Positions 59,223 through 64,000 of a stretch of 64,000 nucleotides of DNA are shown here, in pieces (positions within the stretch are counted from its first letter, which is position 1; each line of letters starts with the position of its first letter). A program made the translations under genes and the position numbers. Below the pieces are notes generated by a model. That model ran no database searches and was not told the origin of the DNA. It worked only from the letters and a program-made list of their open reading frames with translations. The stretch comes from Daejeonella sp. GTDB lineage: Bacteria; Bacteroidota; Bacteroidia; Sphingobacteriales; Sphingobacteriaceae. The stretch is from positions 55,108-119,107 of the forward strand of contig NZ_JAFEIG010000003.1 of assembly GCF_017495225.1 (NCBI RefSeq), read 5' to 3'.

Positions 59223-59879
59223 ATGCTCAACCAACTCAAGACCTACCCCACGGTATGGCTATTCATATTTTATTGCCTTTATCTTTCTTGTATCAACTAT
59301 TTCGTACAAACATTTTTATTTACTGAAAATGTTATTTACAATAGCTATGCGGAACAATTAAGCTTTGATAGAATTGAAGAAATCATTGATGAACAAAACA
59401 AATATTCATGGCTTGGATATTTAATAATTCCTTTACTACAAGCTATAAAATTCTTTTTAGTAGCCTGTTGTTTAGCGGCTGGCGCTTTGTTTTTTGATTT
59501 AAAACTAAAATTTGGCCAAGCCTTTAAGGTGGCACTTTTAGCAGATGTAGTTTTTATTGTGCCCATGTTAATTAAAATTTTCTGGTTCATGGTAATAAAG
59601 CAAGATTATACATTACAAGATTTGCAAATGTTTAGTCCGCTTTCTGTACTAAACCTAATGGACACCAAAAATATAGGTGTTTTATGGCTTTACCCACTTC
59701 AATTACTTAATGTTTTTGAGCTTGTATATATTTTATTATTAGGTTTTTGGGTTTACCAATTTGTTGCTAAAAGTTTTGAAAAAGGCTTAAATATGGTATT
59801 AAGCTCCTATTTGCCTGCACTATTTATCTGGATAGTTTTAGTAATGTTTGTTACATTAAATTTAAACCCGCAAGCTTAA
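59223..59879 (+). CDS. multi-pass membrane protein (Yip1-like/unknown) in the peptide-export operon
   Basis: About 5 hydrophobic segments; stop/start overlap with the next gene (TAATG). Confidence 0.7.
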   Translation: MLNQLKTYPTVWLFIFYCLYLSCINYFVQTFLFTENVIYNSYAEQLSFDRIEEIIDEQNKYSWLGYLIIPLLQAIKFFLVACCLAAGALFFDLKLKFGQAFKVALLADVVFIVPMLIKIFWFMVIKQDYTLQDLQMFSPLSVLNLMDTKNIGVLWLYPLQLLNVFELVYILLLGFWVYQFVAKSFEKGLNMVLSSYLPALFIWIVLVMFVTLNLNPQA

Positions 59880-60394
59880 TGAAAAAGAAAAAATATCTTT
59901 TACTGGCCATTGTATTAGTTTTAATGAGTTTTACTGGCTATTTAGTGAGTAAAATTATAATTACCAAACAACAAAATGCTATTGTAAAGTCCACCAAACA
60001 AACCCTACCCAATTTTACTTTTTACAATTTAGATAGTCTTGCTACTAACAGTACTTTTATAAAAAAGGGTAAGTCCGTTTGTATTTTTTATTTCAATGCA
60101 GAATGTGAGTACTGCCAAAACGAAGCCAGAGACATCAGTAAAAACATTGCGCTATTTAAGGACACTCAAATTGTGATGGTAAGCTTTAATACCATTGCTG
60201 ATATTAAAAAATTTGCTTTAGAATATGGCTTGAATTATCCCAATATTGTTTTTTTACAAGATCCCAAATTTCAATTTTCAAGCTGGTTTGGCAAATCGAG
60301 TATTCCTTCCGTTTTTATATATAATGCGCAGCATCGTTTGGTAAAAGAATATCAAGGAGAAACCAAGATTGAAGCCATAATTAAGTATCTCTAA
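59879..60394 (+). CDS. membrane-anchored thioredoxin-like protein (CEYC active-site motif)
   Basis: N-terminal TM; LPNFTFYNLDSLATNSTFIKKGKSVCIFYFNAECEYCQNEARDIS; WFGKSSIPSVFIYNAQHRLVKEYQGET. Confidence 0.85.
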   Translation: MKKKKYLLLAIVLVLMSFTGYLVSKIIITKQQNAIVKSTKQTLPNFTFYNLDSLATNSTFIKKGKSVCIFYFNAECEYCQNEARDISKNIALFKDTQIVMVSFNTIADIKKFALEYGLNYPNIVFLQDPKFQFSSWFGKSSIPSVFIYNAQHRLVKEYQGETKIEAIIKYL

Positions 60395-60435
60395 ACCAGT
60401 TTAACCCTCATTTTTTATTCTTCTCTTAACCTTTT

Positions 60436-62604
60436 ATGCTAAAGTTATCTTCTATTAAAAAGACTTTTGTTTTGCAACAAGATCAAAGCGATTGTGGCGT
60501 GGCTTGTTTATTGTCTTTAATTAATTATTACAAAGGTACCAATAGCTTAGAAAAGCTTCGCGAATTGAGTGGTACTACAATCACTGGGACCACACTTTTA
60601 GGTTTATACCAATGTGCAAACCAAGTAGGATTTACTGCAGAAGCATTTGAGGCAGATATGCCTAATCTAAAAGCCCTAAATGAGCCTTGTATTTTACATG
60701 TTTTAATGGAGGGCAATCTGGAACATTATATAGTATGTTACGGCTATGAACATGATTCTGCAACATTTATTATAGGTGATCCTGGAAAAGGATTAACGCA
60801 AATAACTGAACTAGAATTAGACCAAATTTGGCAAAGCAAGGCACTTTTACAGCTTATTCCAAAAGACAGCTTTGAGCTTAAAAAACAGCAACATAATGCT
60901 AAATGGCTATGGTTTAAACAATTAATAAAGGATGATTTAAATATTTTAACCATAACAATGGTACTGGGTGTTTTGGCTACAGTACTTAATTTGGCAACAG
61001 CAATTTTTTCGCAAAAATTAATAGACAATATTCTGCCATCGGGTAACCAACAGAAACTTATAATTAGTTTAGTTTTATTGTTTTTAGTCTTGCTTATTAG
61101 AGTAGGACTTACTTTTATAAGGCAACATTTTCTATTGTTGCAAAGTAAAGATTTTAACAATCGTATAGTAGGTAGTTTTTTCGATGCACTCGTTCACTTA
61201 CCAAAATCGTTTTTTGATAGCCGAAAAACAGGTGATATGATTACTCGAATGAATGATACCGCACGCATTCAAGAAAATATAGCTTATATTTCTGGCTATG
61301 TATTTATAGATATAATTATTTTATTTACCAGTTCATTTTTCTTAATTAACTACTCACTAAGCATTGCATTAATAACCTTTGCTTTTATACCTATAATTGT
61401 TCTTGTTATTTTAAGCTATACAAAGCCCATCAAAAACCATCAAAAAAATTTAATGATGGCAAGTGCTTTAAATGAAAGCAATTATATAGACACAATAAAC
61501 GGCATCATGGTAATTAAAGCTCAGGGCGAAGAGCGTTTTTTTACCCAAAAAATAAAAACTGTTTATGCTAATCTTCAGGATAAATCTTTTGCCTTGGGTA
61601 AGTTGGGCAATCGTTTTTCAATAACTACCGATATCATTAGTGTGGTATTAAGTTTGGTTTTAATTACAGTTGCTTCATTCATGGTGCTAAATAAACAGTT
61701 AAAAGTAGGTGAAATGATGGCCATAATTTCCTTGACGAGTACTTTAATACCAGCGGTTGGTCGTTTGTCGCAAATTAACCTGCAAATACAAGAATCAAAA
61801 GTAGCTTTTGATAGGATGTATGATTTTACTTCGATATCGCCTGAATTTGAAGTGGAGTCAATTGTACCCTTCGATTTTAAAAGTTTAGAGGCAAAAAACA
61901 TTTCTTTTCGTTTTGCCGGTCGGAAGCCTGTACTTCAAGATATTAGTTTTACCCTTGCCAAAGGTGAGATGATCGCTTTACTAGGCGAAAGTGGTTGTGG
62001 CAAAAGCACAACAATGGCTATTTTAGAAAAATTTTATCAGCCCGAAACTGGCGATATTTTGGTTAATGGTAAATCTTTGCAAAGCATTTATACACCAGCT
62101 TGGAGAAGCATGGTGGCTGTGGTACCCCAAGAAATAAAGCTTTTTAACGGCACATTATTGGAAAACATTGCCATTGGCAACCTTAGAGAAGATGAAGTAA
62201 TTAACATTATTCATTTTTGTAATCAAATGGGTTTTGATAAATATTTTGAAGCTTTACCACAGGGTTATTTTACCTTAGTTGGTGAAGAAGGGATAAACCT
62301 TAGCGGCGGCCAGAAACAGTTGCTTGCTTTAGCTAGAGCATTGTACCGAAAGCCTCAAGTACTGTTATTGGATGAGGCTACTTCTGCAATGGACAGAAAT
62401 ACAGAAAAATTTATTTTAAACTTGTTGGAAAGTCTAAAAAATGAAATGGCCATTTTACTAATTACACATAAAATGCAAACTGCAAAAATATCAGATCGAA
62501 TTTATGTAATTGAAAATGGGAAAATTACATCAAATGGCAGCCCAAATCAATTAATGGAATCAGATAATTTCTTTAGTCAGCTAGTTTCGGATGCAGTAAT
62601 GTAA
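60436..62604 (+). CDS. C39-peptidase-containing bacteriocin ABC exporter (PCAT)
   Basis: C39 motifs QQDQSDCGVACLLSLINYY, EHYIVCYGY, IGDPGKGL; TM domain; Walker A GESGCGKST; LSGGQKQLLALARAL; LLLDEATSAMD. Confidence 0.95.
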   Translation: MLKLSSIKKTFVLQQDQSDCGVACLLSLINYYKGTNSLEKLRELSGTTITGTTLLGLYQCANQVGFTAEAFEADMPNLKALNEPCILHVLMEGNLEHYIVCYGYEHDSATFIIGDPGKGLTQITELELDQIWQSKALLQLIPKDSFELKKQQHNAKWLWFKQLIKDDLNILTITMVLGVLATVLNLATAIFSQKLIDNILPSGNQQKLIISLVLLFLVLLIRVGLTFIRQHFLLLQSKDFNNRIVGSFFDALVHLPKSFFDSRKTGDMITRMNDTARIQENIAYISGYVFIDIIILFTSSFFLINYSLSIALITFAFIPIIVLVILSYTKPIKNHQKNLMMASALNESNYIDTINGIMVIKAQGEERFFTQKIKTVYANLQDKSFALGKLGNRFSITTDIISVVLSLVLITVASFMVLNKQLKVGEMMAIISLTSTLIPAVGRLSQINLQIQESKVAFDRMYDFTSISPEFEVESIVPFDFKSLEAKNISFRFAGRKPVLQDISFTLAKGEMIALLGESGCGKSTTMAILEKFYQPETGDILVNGKSLQSIYTPAWRSMVAVVPQEIKLFNGTLLENIAIGNLREDEVINIIHFCNQMGFDKYFEALPQGYFTLVGEEGINLSGGQKQLLALARALYRKPQVLLLDEATSAMDRNTEKFILNLLESLKNEMAILLITHKMQTAKISDRIYVIENGKITSNGSPNQLMESDNFFSQLVSDAVM

Positions 62605-62710
62605 TTTTCATTTAATGTTGTTCTTCTCGAGCAAATTGCACTATGCTAGGCGGTATTAACCATTACAATTAATCAACATTTTCTACACTCCTATCCCAGC
62701 CAGCCCTAAT

Positions 62711-62774
62711 TCTCTGATTTCAAAGAGGACAGGTCGCGACCTGTCCCTACGCATAGGTGCTAAGCCAAATTTAT
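62711..62774. repeat. Palindromic repeat copy A
   Basis: 64 nt identical to 63821-63884; contains 20-bp perfect palindrome GGACAGGTCGCGACCTGTCC (62727-62746). Confidence 0.95.
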
Positions 62775-62938
62775 CCGCCCAGCCTGACAACGGATAACGG
62801 TTTTGCAGTTAAGCGTGAGTTGAACTTTCGAAGTAATCATTGTCAACTAAGCAGAAAATTGATAAATGCACAAAGCTTGATTTAACCAAGAAAAATCAAT
62901 TTGGGTAGCTGCTGTTGTGAATTCGGTTTTCTTTTCTG

Positions 62939-63265
62939 TCAAGCGAGTTTAACAAAATTGTCTTCAAGTTTTACATTAAAATTAATTTCTGCTTTTAATG
63001 CTTTGAACACTTTTAATATCGTGTCAATGGTCGCACTATTGGCACTACTTTCAAGTTTAGAGATTTGAGCTTTCTGAACTCCAACAAGTCGTCCAAGTTC
63101 TTCTTGTGTCAAGTTTCTTTCTTGTCTAGCAGTTTTAATCATCTTTCCTAAAACGTCCATACGAAGTTCGTATTCATATTCGTCACGCTCTTGTGTCCCA
63201 ACTATACCGATATACTTATCTTTCATTTCGGCAAGCGAGTAGGTCTTTAATTCTTTAGTTGCCAT
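62939..63265 (-). CDS. XRE-family HTH antitoxin (HigA-like)
   Basis: LGKMIKTARQERNLTQEELGRLVGVQKAQISKLESSANSATIDTILKVFKALKAEINFNVKL. Confidence 0.9.
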   Translation of the reverse strand: MATKELKTYSLAEMKDKYIGIVGTQERDEYEYELRMDVLGKMIKTARQERNLTQEELGRLVGVQKAQISKLESSANSATIDTILKVFKALKAEINFNVKLEDNFVKLA

Positions 63266-63611
63266 ATGATTTCTTTTTAAGTTTGTTGTTAAAATATTTG
63301 TCTCTTAGCCTTAATGCCCGGTCAATTTCGTTTGCCGAAACTTTGTCAACTTTCTTTATAAAACCGTGCGTCGCAAGAACTAAAGTTTCTTTATTATCAG
63401 TCTTGTCCCAAAATGCAAGTAGTCTGATTTGAAGTCCTGCGAACTTGGTCCGAAACTCCCAAATGTCATTTTGAAGTTTCTTAAAAAGTTTTGGATCATT
63501 CGTCTGCTCAGCAAGGTCAATATTGTAAAAGATTTTCTTAATAGTCTTTGAGTCAAGTTGCGAAATGAACTCGTCTGCTTCTTCTAAAAATATTGTCTCG
63601 AAATATCTCAT
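63255..63611 (-). CDS. RelE/HigB-like (phage Gp49-like) toxin
   Basis: EFRTKFAGLQIRLLAFWDKTDNKETLVLATHGFIKKVDKVSANEIDRALRLRDKYF; overlaps the downstream antitoxin by 11 nt. Confidence 0.9.
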   Translation of the reverse strand: MRYFETIFLEEADEFISQLDSKTIKKIFYNIDLAEQTNDPKLFKKLQNDIWEFRTKFAGLQIRLLAFWDKTDNKETLVLATHGFIKKVDKVSANEIDRALRLRDKYFNNKLKKKSYGN

Positions 63612-63820
63612 TAAATTTGTCTAGTTAGACTTCACAAAGATAGCAAAAGTTTCTATAATTGGAAACAGCATTTTTCGATATTTTGTTCTGGATAGGATTT
63701 CTTAGCTGGCGCAACTAATAAAGACAAGCACTAGAACTAGGAATAAAGAGCAGTAGAATAAAGACCTTTTATTCTACTAAACAGGTGATTTCTAATCACT
63801 TATCCCACCCAGCCTCCCTC

Positions 63821-63884
63821 TCTCTGATTTCAAAGAGGACAGGTCGCGACCTGTCCCTACGCATAGGTGCTAAGCCAAATTTAT
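63821..63884. repeat. Palindromic repeat copy B
   Basis: 64 nt identical to 62711-62774; palindrome at 63837-63856. Confidence 0.95.
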
Positions 63885-64000
63885 TCACCCAGCCAGATAA
63901 GATAAAGGTTAGAACAAGGAATAAGGAATAAAGAATAAATCCTGATCACCAACAAATTCCTGTTTTACTATTCCGCCAAGCCCGATAACTGATAACTGGC

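Overview
The window looks like chromosomal DNA from a Bacteroidota, probably Sphingobacteriaceae/Pedobacter-like (judged from gene families, AT-richness and TAnnTTTG-like promoters; not verified). Most of it is housekeeping: queA, ispD, gatC, trpS, kdsB, cysE/cysM, ppk1/ppx, folB, lysA/lysC, asnS, nhaA, trpDFBA, a heme A synthase, recR and a primary sigma factor. I saw no rRNA, tRNA or CRISPR array, though I had no covariance search.

Main points of interest:
(1) A compact double-glycine-leader peptide (bacteriocin/RiPP-like) locus at ~56.3-62.6 kb. It has two GG-leader precursors, one of them (59015-59167) absent from the supplied ORF track. It also has a possible immunity peptide, a membrane protein, a CxxC thioredoxin-like protein, a C39-peptidase ABC exporter, and two tandem paralogous carboxypeptidase-regulatory-domain proteins preceded by a duplicated ~50-bp element.
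(2) A classical tryptophan attenuator upstream of trpD: a 21-aa leader peptide with three consecutive Trp codons, a 1:2 hairpin, a possible antiterminator pairing and an intrinsic terminator.
(3) Mosaic intergenic repeat islands at 31.7-32.2, 55.7-56.1, 62.7-62.8 and 63.7-64.0 kb, including a 20-bp perfect palindrome GGACAGGTCGCGACCTGTCC. Divergently oriented copies flank the peptide locus.
(4) A long structured 5' leader upstream of a small basic protein gene at 28.0 kb.
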